64,000 nucleotides of DNA from Arthrobacter oryzae (GCF_030812315.1 NZ_JAUSSM010000003.1:434001-498000), one strand, 5' to 3'; shown: positions 43,728 to 52,745, counted from the stretch's first letter. Numbers and translations are program-made. Notes: a model not told the origin generated them from the sequence alone.

Positions 43728-44216
43728 ATGAAGCATGACGTGACAATCGAGATCCCCAAGGGGTCACGCGTCAAGTACGAAGTCGATCACGAGACCGGCC
43801 GCGTCCGCCTGGACCGGGTCCTGTTCACCTCCATGCAGTACCCCACCCACTACGGTTTCTTCGAGAACACCCTCGGCGAAGACGGCGACCCGCTGGACGC
43901 ACTGGTGCTCCTGCAGGACTTCGATCTGCACCCGGGCGTCATCGTCGAAGCCCGCCCCATCGGCGTGTTCAACATGACGGATGACGGCGGCGGGGACGCC
44001 AAGGTCCTCTGCGTGCCCACCGATGCCCGCTTCGACCACATCAAAGAGGTCAGCGACGTGAGCGAATTCCTGATCAAGGAAATCGAGCACTTCTTCACGC
44101 GCTACAAGGACCTGGAGCCGGGCAAGTGGGTCAAGGCCGAGGGCTGGGGCGACCGCGCCGCTGCCGAAGCCGAGCTGGAGGCATCCATCAAGCGCTACGT
44201 TCCGGCAGCGCACTAG
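43728..44216 (+). CDS. ppa: Inorganic pyrophosphatase (family I)
   Basis: PPase hydrolyses pyrophosphate released by biosynthetic reactions. The 162-aa product has the metal-binding signature [24 protein letters not shown] and [13 protein letters not shown] 43728 has AGGAG upstream; the frame extends 108 nt 5' without support. A 19-bp stem terminator follows immediately. Single gene. Confidence 0.97.
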   Translation: MKHDVTIEIPKGSRVKYEVDHETGRVRLDRVLFTSMQYPTHYGFFENTLGEDGDPLDALVLLQDFDLHPGVIVEARPIGVFNMTDDGGGDAKVLCVPTDARFDHIKEVSDVSEFLIKEIEHFFTRYKDLEPGKWVKAEGWGDRAAAEAELEASIKRYVPAAH

Positions 44217-44226
44217 AAAACGGTTC

Positions 44227-44268
44227 GACGGCGGGTGCCGGGTTCACGCGAACCCGGCACCCGCCGTC
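44227..44268 (+). terminator. ppa terminator
   Basis: A perfect 19-bp stem (44227-44245 with 44250-44268) and ACGC tetraloop are followed by GTCGTTTAATTA. It lies 10 nt after the ppa stop. Confidence 0.9.
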
Positions 44269-44289
44269 GTCGTTTAATTAGCCCCCCTC

Positions 44290-44356
44290 CGAGCGCGAAC
44301 GGACACTTGAGACCCGGAACCGCCCCGCGCGGGTCCAGGCCTCAAGTATCCGCTCG
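44290..44356. repeat. Decayed copy of the AGCGCGAACGG palindrome
   Basis: The left arm 44290-44311 contains AGCGCGAACGGACACTTGAG intact. The right arm 44341-44356 (CTCAAGTATCCGCTCG) has one substitution and lacks four bases, so the hairpin is imperfect with a 29-nt loop. Confidence 0.75.
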
Positions 44357-44401
44357 GCCGTTTCCAGGGATGTGTCAGGAATTTGTGAAATTGTTGGGCT
44401 T

Positions 44402-45727
44402 GTGACTTCCGAGCCTTCCTTCAATCCTCCGTGCGGTCCCGTCACCGGCTGGCGGGACGGTGAAGTATTGCGCGCCACGGGGATCCCCTACGCCACAGCA
44501 GGCCGTTTCCAGCCACCGGCAAGTGCTCCCGACTGGACCGAGGCTCGCGCGGCGACGTCGCTCTCCCCCGCCTGCCCGCAGGGTCCTGTGCCGTTCCTGG
44601 ACGACATCCTGGGCACCCGTTACGGCGAGCTGCCCGGCAGCGAGGACTGCCAGTGCCTCTCGATCACCATTCCGGCCAACCTTGCCGACGGCGAGCGGGT
44701 CCCCGTCATGGTCTGGCTTCACGGCGGGTCTTACACCTCCGGTTCCGGGGATCTGGCGATCTTCGATCCAAAGGCCCTGGTGTCCGAGAACCGCGTCATC
44801 GTCGTCTCCGTGACGTACCGCCTGGGCCTGTTCGGATACCTGGCCACCGGAACCGGCCGGCCCGCGAACCTGGGCCTGCTGGACCAGCTTGAGGCGTTCC
44901 GGTGGGTACAGCGCAATATCGGCGCCTTTGGCGGCGATCCGGAACGCGTCACCGCCTTCGGCCAGTCCGCAGGAGGCGACGCCGTCGCCCACCTTATGGC
45001 GACACCGGAAGCGCCATCGCTGTTCCAGCGAGCCATCATCCAAAGCGCGCCATTGGGAATTGCCAGGGGCCGGGCGAAAATGAACGCCGCCATGGGCGTC
45101 GCAGCGGAAGCCGTCACCGAGGACACCCCGGCCATGGACGTCGTCGCCATCGAGGACCATGTCTCCCAAGTGGCCCGGAAGTACGGGCTGATGGCCGCCA
45201 TGCCGTTCGGCACCCAGTACGGGCATGCCCCGCTGCCGCCGGAATACGGCATCGAGGCAGCGTGGAACACCACCGCGCCGCACATCGAGGTGCTGATCGG
45301 CCACACCTCCGACGAGGCGCGCCTGTTCCTGCCGAGCAGTCCCGTGGCCAGCCGGCTGGCCAAGATCCCGGTCCTGGGCGACGCGGTGGTTAAGGGCCTC
45401 AGCTGCGCCGTGACCGAAGCGGTGTATGGCCGGCCGGCCCGGAGGTTTGCCCGCCGGCACGCCCGGGCGGGAGGCAAGGCGTACAGCTATGTGTTGTCCT
45501 GGGCCGCGCCGGGGAACTTCTACGGCGCCGCCCACACCGTTGACCTGCCGCTGCTGTTCGGAAACCGACGGACCTGGGAGGGTGCCGGGCTGCTCGAGGG
45601 TGCCACCTGGGACGAGATCAACGCCCAGGGCCGTGCCCTCCGTGCCACCTGGGCCCGGTTCGCCTCCGGCCAGGGCCTTGAAAGCCGGGGAGAGCTTTCC
45701 GGTGCGCTCCGCTATCGCGCGGTCTGA
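44402..45727 (+). CDS. Type B carboxylesterase
   Basis: This 441-aa alpha/beta hydrolase of the carboxylesterase/cholinesterase family has GEVLRATGIPYA near the start, SEDCQCLSITIP, oxyanion MVWLHGGSYTSGSG, nucleophile in FGQSAGGD (about Ser189), and the later histidine in GNFYGAAHTVDLPLLF. It hydrolyses carboxylic esters; specificity unknown. The start could be GTG 44402 or GTG 44372; neither has a convincing SD. No signal peptide. Confidence 0.88.
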   Translation: MTSEPSFNPPCGPVTGWRDGEVLRATGIPYATAGRFQPPASAPDWTEARAATSLSPACPQGPVPFLDDILGTRYGELPGSEDCQCLSITIPANLADGERVPVMVWLHGGSYTSGSGDLAIFDPKALVSENRVIVVSVTYRLGLFGYLATGTGRPANLGLLDQLEAFRWVQRNIGAFGGDPERVTAFGQSAGGDAVAHLMATPEAPSLFQRAIIQSAPLGIARGRAKMNAAMGVAAEAVTEDTPAMDVVAIEDHVSQVARKYGLMAAMPFGTQYGHAPLPPEYGIEAAWNTTAPHIEVLIGHTSDEARLFLPSSPVASRLAKIPVLGDAVVKGLSCAVTEAVYGRPARRFARRHARAGGKAYSYVLSWAAPGNFYGAAHTVDLPLLFGNRRTWEGAGLLEGATWDEINAQGRALRATWARFASGQGLESRGELSGALRYRAV

Positions 45728-45754
45728 GCCGGTGTTCCAACGGCCCCCGTCCCA

Positions 45755-45760
45755 TAGATT
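45755..45760 (+). promoter_or_regulatory. -10 hexamer of the uORF-DUF429 transcript
   Basis: TAGATT lies 6 nt before ATG 45767, predicting a leaderless message starting at the 13-codon upstream ORF. Confidence 0.45.
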
Positions 45761-45766
45761 ATTCGG

Positions 45767-45808
45767 ATGCACCTGAGCCAGCTGACTTCCGCCCCGGCCC
45801 GCCCGTGA
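45767..45808 (+). CDS. 13-codon upstream ORF (MHLSQLTSAPARP) coupled to DUF429
   Basis: ATG 45767 opens a 13-codon frame that ends in TGA 45806-45808, overlapping the GTG start of the DUF429 gene as GTGA. With the -10 hexamer 6 nt upstream the message would begin at this ATG. DUF429 would then be reached by termination-reinitiation. It may be regulatory or just an entry site for ribosomes. Confidence 0.45.
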   Translation: MHLSQLTSAPARP

Positions 45809-46566
45809 GGACGCTGGGCGTGGACCTCGCGGCCGCCACCAGGAAAACGGCGGCGGCGGTGATCAACTGGACCGGCGGAGGTGCCCGGCTCCTCCACCTC
45901 TCCCTGGATGTCACCGACGAGGAGATCGTGGACCTGTTCGGCAGCACGGACATGACCGGCATCGACTGCCCGGTCGGCTGGCCGGACGCCTTCCTTCCCT
46001 TCCTTGCCGGGCACCTGAACTTCGACGCGCACCCGGTGCTGGACCATGACGGCATCGAAGGCCGCCGGCTCCTGGCCTACCGGGACACCGACCGGTTCGT
46101 CACCGCCAAGACCGGGCTGATCCCGCTCAGCGTCTCCGCGGACCGGCTGGCACATCCCGCGATGCGCTGCGCTGTCATTCAAGCCAAGATCGCCCGGGTT
46201 CACGGGCCGCAGGCCAGGGACGGCGCCGGCCGGCTGGCGGAGGTCTACCCCGCAGCCTCCCTGAAGCTCTGGGGTCTCCACACCCGAGGGTACAAAGGGC
46301 GGGGTGCCCCGGAGTCCGAACGGCTGGGCCTCATCCTGGACAATTTAGAGACTGCGGCACCCTGGCTGGACCTTGCCGGGCACCGCGGTGACCTGGCAGC
46401 TTCTGACGACATGTTCGACGCCGTCATCGCTTCCCTCACGGCCCGGGCGGTCAGCCTCGGCCAGACGCTGCGGCCTGCCGGGGATCAAGCCGCGGCAGCC
46501 CTCAGCGAGGGCTGGATCCATGTGCCGTCCCACCAGCTCGCTGACCTCATCGGCCCGCCCGGCTAG
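45805..46566 (+). CDS. DUF429 family protein (predicted RNase H-like fold)
   Basis: This 253-aa protein begins RTLGVDLAAATRKTAAAVI, an RNase H-like first strand with Asp, continues with GIDCPVGWPDAF carrying a second acidic residue, and has a third Asp in SDDMFDAVIASLTARA. The DUF429 family is predicted to be a nuclease or nucleotide-binding protein; activity is not established. The start GTG 45805 has no SD and overlaps the upstream ORF stop. It is convergent with xfp, with ends only 15 nt apart. Confidence 0.8.
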   Translation: MRTLGVDLAAATRKTAAAVINWTGGGARLLHLSLDVTDEEIVDLFGSTDMTGIDCPVGWPDAFLPFLAGHLNFDAHPVLDHDGIEGRRLLAYRDTDRFVTAKTGLIPLSVSADRLAHPAMRCAVIQAKIARVHGPQARDGAGRLAEVYPAASLKLWGLHTRGYKGRGAPESERLGLILDNLETAAPWLDLAGHRGDLAASDDMFDAVIASLTARAVSLGQTLRPAGDQAAAALSEGWIHVPSHQLADLIGPPG

Positions 46567-46595
46567 CTGCCGAGCGCCCGGCTAGCTGCCGAGGG
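46558..46595. repeat. 19-bp tandem duplication at the DUF429/xfp junction
   Basis: CCCGGCTAGCTGCCGAG followed by CG occurs at 46558-46576 and again (ending GG) at 46577-46595. Each copy carries a TAG usable by one of the two convergent genes. Confidence 0.7.
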
Positions 46596-49029
46596 CCCAA
46601 TCACTGATCTCGTCCAGGTCCTCGCCGTGGCTGCGGGTGTGGTTGTGGGCCCTCATGCGCCGGTCCTGCAGCGACTGGCGGAGCAGGGAGTGACGCTCCG
46701 CCAGGCCCGGAACCCGGTCGATGGCATCGATGGCCAGCTGGAACCGGTCGATCCCGTTGAGCATGGCCATGTCGAACGGCGTGGTGGTGGTCCCCTCTTC
46801 CTTGTAGCCGCGGACGTGCAGGCCTTCCTGGTTGGTGCGCCTGTAGGCCAGCCGGTGGATCAGCGACGGGTACCCGTGGTAGGCGAAAATGATCGGCCTG
46901 TCCTTCGTGAAAATACCGTCGAAGTCCCGTGACGTCAGTCCATGGGGGTGTTCGCTGGCGTCCTGGAGCCGCATCAGGTCCACCACGTTGACCACGCGGA
47001 TCTTCAGCCCCGGCGCGCCTTCCTTGAGCAGTTCGGCCGCTGCGACCGTCTCCACAGTGGGAACGTCCCCGGCGCAGGCCAGCACTACGTCCGGTTCCTC
47101 ACCCTGCACCTCGGACCCTGCGAATTCCCAGATTCCCAGCCCCCGCTGGCAGTGGTGGGCGGCATCGGCCGGCCCCAGCCAGGTGGGTGAGGGCTGCTTG
47201 CCGCTGACCACGATGTTGACGTAATCGCGGGAATCCAGGCAGTGCTCCATCACGGACAGCAGCGTGTTCGCATCCGGCGGCAAGTACACGCGGATGACCT
47301 CCGCCTTCTTGTTCACAGCATGGTCGATGAAGCCCGGATCCTGGTGCGAGAAGCCGTTGTGGTCCTGCTGCCAGACGTGCGAGGACAGCACGTAGTTGAG
47401 CGACGCCACGGGCCGCCGCCAGGCGAGCCCCCGGTGGACCTTCAGCCACTTGGCGTGCTGGTTGAACATGGAGTCGACAATGTGGATGAACGCCTCATAG
47501 CAGCTGAACACGCCGTGCCGCCCGGTCAGGAGGTAGCCTTCCAGCCAGCCCTGGCACAAGTGCTCGCTAAGCACCTCCATTACCCGGCCGGCCCGCGCGA
47601 GGTGCTCGTCGACGTCGTCGATCCGGTATTGCCACACTTTGTCGGTGACCTCGTAGACGTCCTGCAGGCGGTTTGAGGCGGTCTCGTCGGGGCCGAAAAG
47701 GCGGAAAGTCTCCGGGTTCCCGGAAATAACGTCCCTCATCCAGGCCCCGAGGGTGATCATGGCGCTGACCCGGTCCACACCGGGTTTGGGCACCTCGACG
47801 GCGTGCTCGCGGTAGTCCGGCAGTTTCAGGTCGCGCAGCAGCGTGCCGCCGTTGGCATGGGGCGTAGCGCTCATCCTGAGCTCCCCCGCGGGAGCGTTTT
47901 CCGCGACGTCGGGCCGGAGGCGGCCGTGGTCGTCGAAGAGTTCGCCGGGCCGGTAGGATTCCAGCCATTGCTCCAGCTGGGCAAGGTGCTCGGGATTGGT
48001 GCGGACCTCGGATAGAGGCACCTGATGGCTCCGCCAGGTGCCCTCGACTTGCTTGCCGTCCACGCGCCCCGGGCCGGTCCAGCCCTTGGGCGAACGCAGC
48101 ACAATCATCGGCCACTGGGCGGCACCGGCGGCGGCACCGGCCCCGTCTGCCGATGCCGTGCCGGCGTCGCGGCGCTCCGATTGGATGGCGCGGATCTCGG
48201 CGAGGCAGGTGTCAAGAACCGCGGCGAAGTCCCGGTGGGCAGCCGCCGTGTCGTGAGGATCGGCGACGGTGACGAAATGGGGATTGTGGCCGTATCCGCG
48301 GAGCAACTGTTCCAGCTGGGCCTCCGGCATGCGGGCCAGGACGGTGGGGTTGGCGATCTTGTAGCCGTTCAGGTGCAGGATGGGCAGCACCGCGCCGTCA
48401 GCCACCGGGTCCAGGAAGTTGTGTGAATGCCAGCTCGCGGCCAGCGGCCCGGTTTCCGCCTCACCGTCACCGATAACGACGGCGGTAATGAGCTTCGGAT
48501 TGTCGAAAACGGATCCGTAGGCGTGCGCCAGCGAGTACCCGAGTTCGCCGCCCTCGCTTATGGAGCCGGGAGTCTCGGGCGCCGCGTGGCTGGGGATGCC
48601 GCCCGGATAGGAGAACTGGCGGAAGAGCTCCGCCAGCCCGGGCTCGTCGTCGCCCACGTTGCTGTAGATCTCCGAATAAGTGCCCTCGAGCCAGGCGTTG
48701 GCCACCACCGCCGGGCCGCCGTGGCCGGGACCTGCAATGAACAGCATCTGCTGCCGGTCCCTGCGGATGGCCCGGTTGAGGTGGGCGTAGACGAAATTCA
48801 GCCCGGGTGTGGTGCCCCAGTGGCCCAGGAGGCGGGATTTGGTGTCTTCAGAGCTGAGCGGTTCACGCAGCAGCGGGTTGGAGCGGAGGTAGATCTGGCC
48901 CACGGAGAGGTAGTTGGCAGCCCGCCACCAGCGGTCCACGAGTTCAAGTTCGACTTTGTCAGCCGTTCCGTCACCGGCGCCGCCGTTTCCCGCCGCGCTG
49001 ACCCTTTTCGTACTGGGGGCGTTCGCCAT
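46582..49029 (-). CDS. xfp: Xylulose-5-phosphate/fructose-6-phosphate phosphoketolase
   Basis: Phosphoketolase uses thiamine diphosphate to split xylulose-5-P or fructose-6-P into acetyl-phosphate and a smaller sugar phosphate. The 815-aa protein has GPGHGGPA, the ThDP-Mg motif [29 protein letters not shown], and the C-terminal transketolase-like domain. Family length is about 790-820. ATG 49029 has GGAGG upstream, preferred over 49080. Monocistronic; no acetate kinase gene is adjacent. Confidence 0.95.
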   Translation of the reverse strand: MANAPSTKRVSAAGNGGAGDGTADKVELELVDRWWRAANYLSVGQIYLRSNPLLREPLSSEDTKSRLLGHWGTTPGLNFVYAHLNRAIRRDRQQMLFIAGPGHGGPAVVANAWLEGTYSEIYSNVGDDEPGLAELFRQFSYPGGIPSHAAPETPGSISEGGELGYSLAHAYGSVFDNPKLITAVVIGDGEAETGPLAASWHSHNFLDPVADGAVLPILHLNGYKIANPTVLARMPEAQLEQLLRGYGHNPHFVTVADPHDTAAAHRDFAAVLDTCLAEIRAIQSERRDAGTASADGAGAAAGAAQWPMIVLRSPKGWTGPGRVDGKQVEGTWRSHQVPLSEVRTNPEHLAQLEQWLESYRPGELFDDHGRLRPDVAENAPAGELRMSATPHANGGTLLRDLKLPDYREHAVEVPKPGVDRVSAMITLGAWMRDVISGNPETFRLFGPDETASNRLQDVYEVTDKVWQYRIDDVDEHLARAGRVMEVLSEHLCQGWLEGYLLTGRHGVFSCYEAFIHIVDSMFNQHAKWLKVHRGLAWRRPVASLNYVLSSHVWQQDHNGFSHQDPGFIDHAVNKKAEVIRVYLPPDANTLLSVMEHCLDSRDYVNIVVSGKQPSPTWLGPADAAHHCQRGLGIWEFAGSEVQGEEPDVVLACAGDVPTVETVAAAELLKEGAPGLKIRVVNVVDLMRLQDASEHPHGLTSRDFDGIFTKDRPIIFAYHGYPSLIHRLAYRRTNQEGLHVRGYKEEGTTTTPFDMAMLNGIDRFQLAIDAIDRVPGLAERHSLLRQSLQDRRMRAHNHTRSHGEDLDEISDWALGS

Positions 49030-49323
49030 GGCCCGTCCTCCGCTTCCGTCAGTGCCGCCGTCGGCAGCGTCCTCCCCCATCGCAACATCTTCGCGGCAGG
49101 TTCACAACCACCCAACCGGTCGCGTGGATGACCTCGCCGGATGTCTTTGACTTGCACGACGGCGGCGGGTGCGGTTTGATTCAAGGCGCCCCGCGCCGCT
49201 GCGGTTTCGGTCTCCCGCAGCGCACCGATGGGGCGGTATGGGCTGTTCTGCCCATCGCGGGGCCAACCGCCGCGGGGTAAGTTCATGCTGTTTTTGATTC
49301 GGCGCTGGAAAAAGGGGAACACT

Positions 49324-50283
49324 GTGGCAGGACTCTACGGCGCGGACATCGCACAACTGCGTTCGCTGGCCAAAGACTTCCAGCGGGCCTCTCAGGTACT
49401 GCAGCTTCAGGGCAAGACCCTGAGCAACCTCATCGGCTCGTCCACGGCATGGACGGGAAACGATGCCAACTCTTTCAAGGAGGAATGGAACTCCTCCCAC
49501 CGCAAAACGCTGCTGGCCGCATCCCAGCTCCTGGAGAAGGGTTCCAAGGAACTGCGCGCCAACGCAGACGACCAGGAACGCGCCAGCACCAGCGGTGCGG
49601 GCGGCACGGGTAGCGGCGGCGGCCCTGGCGGGGCCGGCAACGGCGACGACGGAAACTGGCTCCAGGACGCGTTCGACTGGGGCGCCGCCGGAGTAGGCAT
49701 GTTCTTCAAAATCAAGGACGCAGCCGGAATGCTCAATGACTGGCGGGGACTCTTGTCCAACAAGAAGATTCTTGACTCCACGGGGACGCTCCTGAAGCCC
49801 GCCTTCAAGCTGTCCGACGACTTCCTGGGCGCCACCAAAATGCTTTCCAAATGGGGACGTTTCGCGGGTCCCGCCCTCGCCCCGTTCGCAATCGGCGGCG
49901 GCATTTATGACATGTTCAACCCGGAACACGACGGCTGGCGCGGAACTGGCGACCGCATCGGCGGCGGCCTCAGTGTGATAGCGGGCGGAGGGTCCCTCCT
50001 CATGGCAGCCGGACTCCTGACCAACCCGGTGGGCATTGGTATCGTGGTGGGCGCAGGTCTAGTGGCCGGGGGCTGGGCATTGGGCAACATGATTGCCGAC
50101 AGTGAGTGGGGCCAGGCAGCCGGGAAGTGGATCGGGAACACGGCCAGCGACGCCTGGAACGGCACAAAGGACCTAGCCAGCGACGCCTGGAACGGCGCCA
50201 AGGATGCGGTCAGCGACACCTGGAACGGCGCCAAGGAAGTCTTTAGCAATCCCGTTAAGAGCCTAGGAGGGCTTTTCTCATGA
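49324..50283 (+). CDS. WXG100-like protein with glycine-zipper membrane region and hendecad tail
   Basis: This 319-aa protein begins with a helical hairpin of the WXG100 type: helix AGLYGADIAQLRSLAKDFQR, turn STAWTGNDANSF (the W-x-G), then a second helix to about residue 95. A Gly/Ser linker follows, then a region with IGGGLSVIAGGGSLLMAAGL and VGIGIVVGAGLVAGGWALG, which are glycine-zipper helices that could insert in a membrane. Three 11-residue repeats SDxWNGxKxxx end it. GTG 49324 has AAGGGGAA upstream. It is first in a five-gene operon. The composition resembles type VII secreted toxins, but no catalytic domain is visible. Confidence 0.7.
   Translation: MAGLYGADIAQLRSLAKDFQRASQVLQLQGKTLSNLIGSSTAWTGNDANSFKEEWNSSHRKTLLAASQLLEKGSKELRANADDQERASTSGAGGTGSGGGPGGAGNGDDGNWLQDAFDWGAAGVGMFFKIKDAAGMLNDWRGLLSNKKILDSTGTLLKPAFKLSDDFLGATKMLSKWGRFAGPALAPFAIGGGIYDMFNPEHDGWRGTGDRIGGGLSVIAGGGSLLMAAGLLTNPVGIGIVVGAGLVAGGWALGNMIADSEWGQAAGKWIGNTASDAWNGTKDLASDAWNGAKDAVSDTWNGAKEVFSNPVKSLGGLFS
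50146..50244 (+). repeat. Three 33-nt repeats encoding an 11-residue motif
   Basis: Units at 50146-50178, 50179-50211 and 50212-50244 encode SDAWNGTKDLA, SDAWNGAKDAV and SDTWNGAKEVF. The 11-residue period predicts an amphipathic hendecad helix. Confidence 0.85.
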
Positions 50284-51062
50284 CCGAAAGCATCATCTCA
50301 AGACTGACTCAGCATGATGTGGAGTGCGCCAAGACCGTACTCAGCCGCGGTCAGGAGGAAGACTTCACCCTCCCGGTGCTGACCGACGAGGAAATTGTGG
50401 CCCTCGACGGCATTGACCAGCACCAGGCCGTGGAGCTGCCCTGGCTGTCCCAGCATCCGGACCAGAAGGAGCTTCTGTGCAACGTGGCGCTGCGCAGCCT
50501 CCTGTCGAAAGGGCTCGCAATCCCCCTCGTCGCCGAAGGGGACACTGTGCCTTCCAAGCTGGGCGCAACCGAAGAGATCACCGGAATCATGGCGCTCCGC
50601 CGGCTCGGCGAACGTGTTGTCACTGCGGAACTGACCAAGGAGTCAGACAAGGTGTGGCTGTACGGCTACGTGCATGACGACAAAGTGCTGGAAGAACTCG
50701 TGGACTCCAGCGGATCGCACACCTTCACTGTGGTGGACCGTTCCGAGTTCCCCGCGAGGATCATGGAACTGGCGAATGCGGCCAAGGTTCAGTCCGCCGA
50801 TGAGGCCACTCGGAAGATCACGGGCCCGGAGTTTGAAAAGCTCGCGCCACAGGTTCTGGGCAGCACACTCGGAGTGACCGTGATCAGGGCAATCAGTCTG
50901 GCCGTGAGCACGTTCAGTGCCCTGACCATCTACACGTCCGCAACGGAACTCCACGGGCTGACGGCGCACGAAGAAGACGGCGAGGCGCAGTTGGAACTGA
51001 CCAAGATCTCCAACCGGACCGCCGAGGACAAGGTCCGCGCCCTCGTGGATTTGGGCGTATAA
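50280..51062 (+). CDS. Uncharacterised protein, EspG-like candidate partner of the WXG100-like protein
   Basis: This 260-aa soluble protein starts inside the previous stop (ATGA), so it is translationally coupled. Features reminiscent of EspG-family chaperones are the FTLPVLTDEEIVAL opening, a helix NVALRSLLSKGLAIPL, the block IMALRRLGERVVTAELT followed by beta-strand WLYGYVHDD, and alternating strands to SHTFTVVDRSEF. This is fold-level resemblance from memory, not a clear motif match. It could equally be an immunity protein. Confidence 0.55.
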   Translation: MTESIISRLTQHDVECAKTVLSRGQEEDFTLPVLTDEEIVALDGIDQHQAVELPWLSQHPDQKELLCNVALRSLLSKGLAIPLVAEGDTVPSKLGATEEITGIMALRRLGERVVTAELTKESDKVWLYGYVHDDKVLEELVDSSGSHTFTVVDRSEFPARIMELANAAKVQSADEATRKITGPEFEKLAPQVLGSTLGVTVIRAISLAVSTFSALTIYTSATELHGLTAHEEDGEAQLELTKISNRTAEDKVRALVDLGV

Positions 51063-51063
51063 C

Positions 51064-51555
51064 GTGGATGCCAAGCTGATTGAAAGCGTCCGCAAAAGAA
51101 CCACGAATCTCGGCAACGGCCAGCCCGTGGTCAAAGCCAGCGCCTGGCAGCAGCTCGGGGCCTGGTGCGTGGATTTTGGCATTGTCGCCGTAGTTGCAGC
51201 CATAGCGTATGTCTCGGTTGCCGGGTCCGACACGGGCACCACAGGCAAAGCCATAGTTGCTGCCATCGCCGCCTGGCTGGTCACACCCTGGCTGTACGGT
51301 TTCTGTTTCCCCCGCGGCCGCTCCCTGGGCGGGCTGGCGGCGGGCACGCGCATTGTGCGCTCCTCCTCAGGCGGAAAGCCGGGGTTCTGGCGGTCCGGTT
51401 GGGTCACATTCTCGCGCACTGTGCTGTTTCCGATAGTCGCCCTGTTCCTGCTTCTCGCCGCGGCAGGGGGATCCAGCCCCACGATGAACGGTCCCAAGGC
51501 CCGGCATCTCACCGTTGACCAGCGGTACCCCGCGGTACCTGCCCCCATCCGCTGA
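51064..51555 (+). CDS. RDD-domain membrane protein 1
   Basis: This 163-aa protein has the RDD layout: AWQQLGAWCVDFGIVAVVAAI (first helix with Asp), WLVTPWLYGFCFPRGRSLGGLAAGTRIV (second helix and conserved loop), and VTFSRTVLFPIVALFLLLAA (third helix). GTG 51064 lies 1 nt after the previous stop. RDD proteins accompany many secretion and transport operons; function undefined. Confidence 0.75.
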   Translation: MDAKLIESVRKRTTNLGNGQPVVKASAWQQLGAWCVDFGIVAVVAAIAYVSVAGSDTGTTGKAIVAAIAAWLVTPWLYGFCFPRGRSLGGLAAGTRIVRSSSGGKPGFWRSGWVTFSRTVLFPIVALFLLLAAAGGSSPTMNGPKARHLTVDQRYPAVPAPIR

Positions 51556-51559
51556 GTCC

Positions 51560-52126
51560 GTGGCTACACCTGAGAATTGGTCCGGCGGCACCGGACTGAT
51601 CGACCCTGCCAACGGGCGCCCCGTCCGCCGTCACACAGCCTCGGGTGCCTGGTACGTACGAATGGCCGGCTGGCCGCACTTCTGGGGCCGGTGCCTCGAT
51701 GCCCTCGTGGTAATCCTGGTTGCCTGCACGCTTATGGCCGTCCTGAACGCCCTGGTCCGGAACCTGGCGTTGGGCCCGCTCTCCCTGGCCCTGTTTTCCA
51801 ATGACGGGTTGTTCGTCGCCGCCCTGACCGCAATCTGGTTCCTGGTCCTCTTTGCCTACGGCATGGTCATGGGCACCGCAGGCAGCCTGGGCGACGCCGC
51901 CGCCGGGATGCGTTCCGTCAGAATCGTGGACGGTACGACGTCGGGAGCCTGGCTCGGTGGCTGGCGCGCCGTCTGCTGGTCCTTCGCGCCCGTCTACCTC
52001 CTGGTCGCCTTCGCCTCCGCTCTTGGCGGAGGCAGCGGGGACACGTTCGACGAAAAGTTCACCGCCATAGACCTCCGGTCCGGCGTCGCCCAAGGAGCTG
52101 AACCCGTGAGCCCTGCCACGGGGTAG
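51560..52126 (+). CDS. RDD-domain membrane protein 2
   Basis: This 188-aa protein has ASGAWYVRMAGWPHFWGRCLDALVVILVACTLM, the loop TAGSLGDAAAGMRSVRIVDG, and a third hydrophobic helix CWSFAPVYLLVAFASAL. GTG 51560 starts 4 nt after RDD 1; a longer frame exists inside it. The two RDD proteins are only distantly similar, so they may form a heteromeric complex. Confidence 0.72.
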   Translation: MATPENWSGGTGLIDPANGRPVRRHTASGAWYVRMAGWPHFWGRCLDALVVILVACTLMAVLNALVRNLALGPLSLALFSNDGLFVAALTAIWFLVLFAYGMVMGTAGSLGDAAAGMRSVRIVDGTTSGAWLGGWRAVCWSFAPVYLLVAFASALGGGSGDTFDEKFTAIDLRSGVAQGAEPVSPATG

Positions 52127-52139
52127 TCTGTCATCCAGA

Positions 52140-52739
52140 ATGTTCACGCTGACCATCAACCAAACGGACAGCCGGCGCGACGGCGACCGGGTGCCGCAGT
52201 TGCTCAAGGACCTGCGGCACATACCCGCGCGCCTCGATTTCGACCGGTCCGTGGAGGACGAAGTCCAGGGCATCGTCGATTGTGCGCACCAGGCCGTGGA
52301 CGCCGCCCTCGTGGCTCTCCGCTCAGGCAGCTGGTTCGTTGGGATCGGGGTCGGGCCGGTAAATGAGCCGCTGCCCAACCAGATCAAAGACGCCACGGGC
52401 CACGGGCTGATCTACGCGCGCCGGGCTGTAGACCGGCTGCGCAACGGCAAGGAGCGCATCCCCGTCGCGGTTGACGGACCGTTGGCTGACCTCGCCGCGG
52501 AATCGGAGGCCGTCCTGAAGCTGCTCGGCCACATCGTCCACGGCCGCAGCGCAGCCGAGTGGCGCGTCCTGGATCTGCTGACACCCGGCGTGCGTGGCCA
52601 GCAAAAAGCGGTCGCCCAGGAACTCGGCATCACCACCCAGGCGGTCAGCAAAGCAGTGGCCCGGGCGCAATGGAACGAGGAGCACGCGGCCCGCCCGGCC
52701 GCGGCCCGGCTGCTCCAGCTGATCCTCGAGGTCCGCTAG
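52140..52739 (+). CDS. SatD-like protein with C-terminal HTH
   Basis: This 199-aa protein opens MFTLTINQTDSRRDGDRVPQ, matching the SatD family start, and ends with an HTH-like segment GQQKAVAQELGITTQAVSKAV. Family members are believed to bind DNA. A TAGTCT hexamer (52124-52129) lies 10 nt before the ATG, so it may be transcribed separately from the RDD genes as well as with them. It lies 13 nt downstream of RDD 2. Confidence 0.7.
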   Translation: MFTLTINQTDSRRDGDRVPQLLKDLRHIPARLDFDRSVEDEVQGIVDCAHQAVDAALVALRSGSWFVGIGVGPVNEPLPNQIKDATGHGLIYARRAVDRLRNGKERIPVAVDGPLADLAAESEAVLKLLGHIVHGRSAAEWRVLDLLTPGVRGQQKAVAQELGITTQAVSKAVARAQWNEEHAARPAAARLLQLILEVR

Positions 52740-52745
52740 GCAGCC

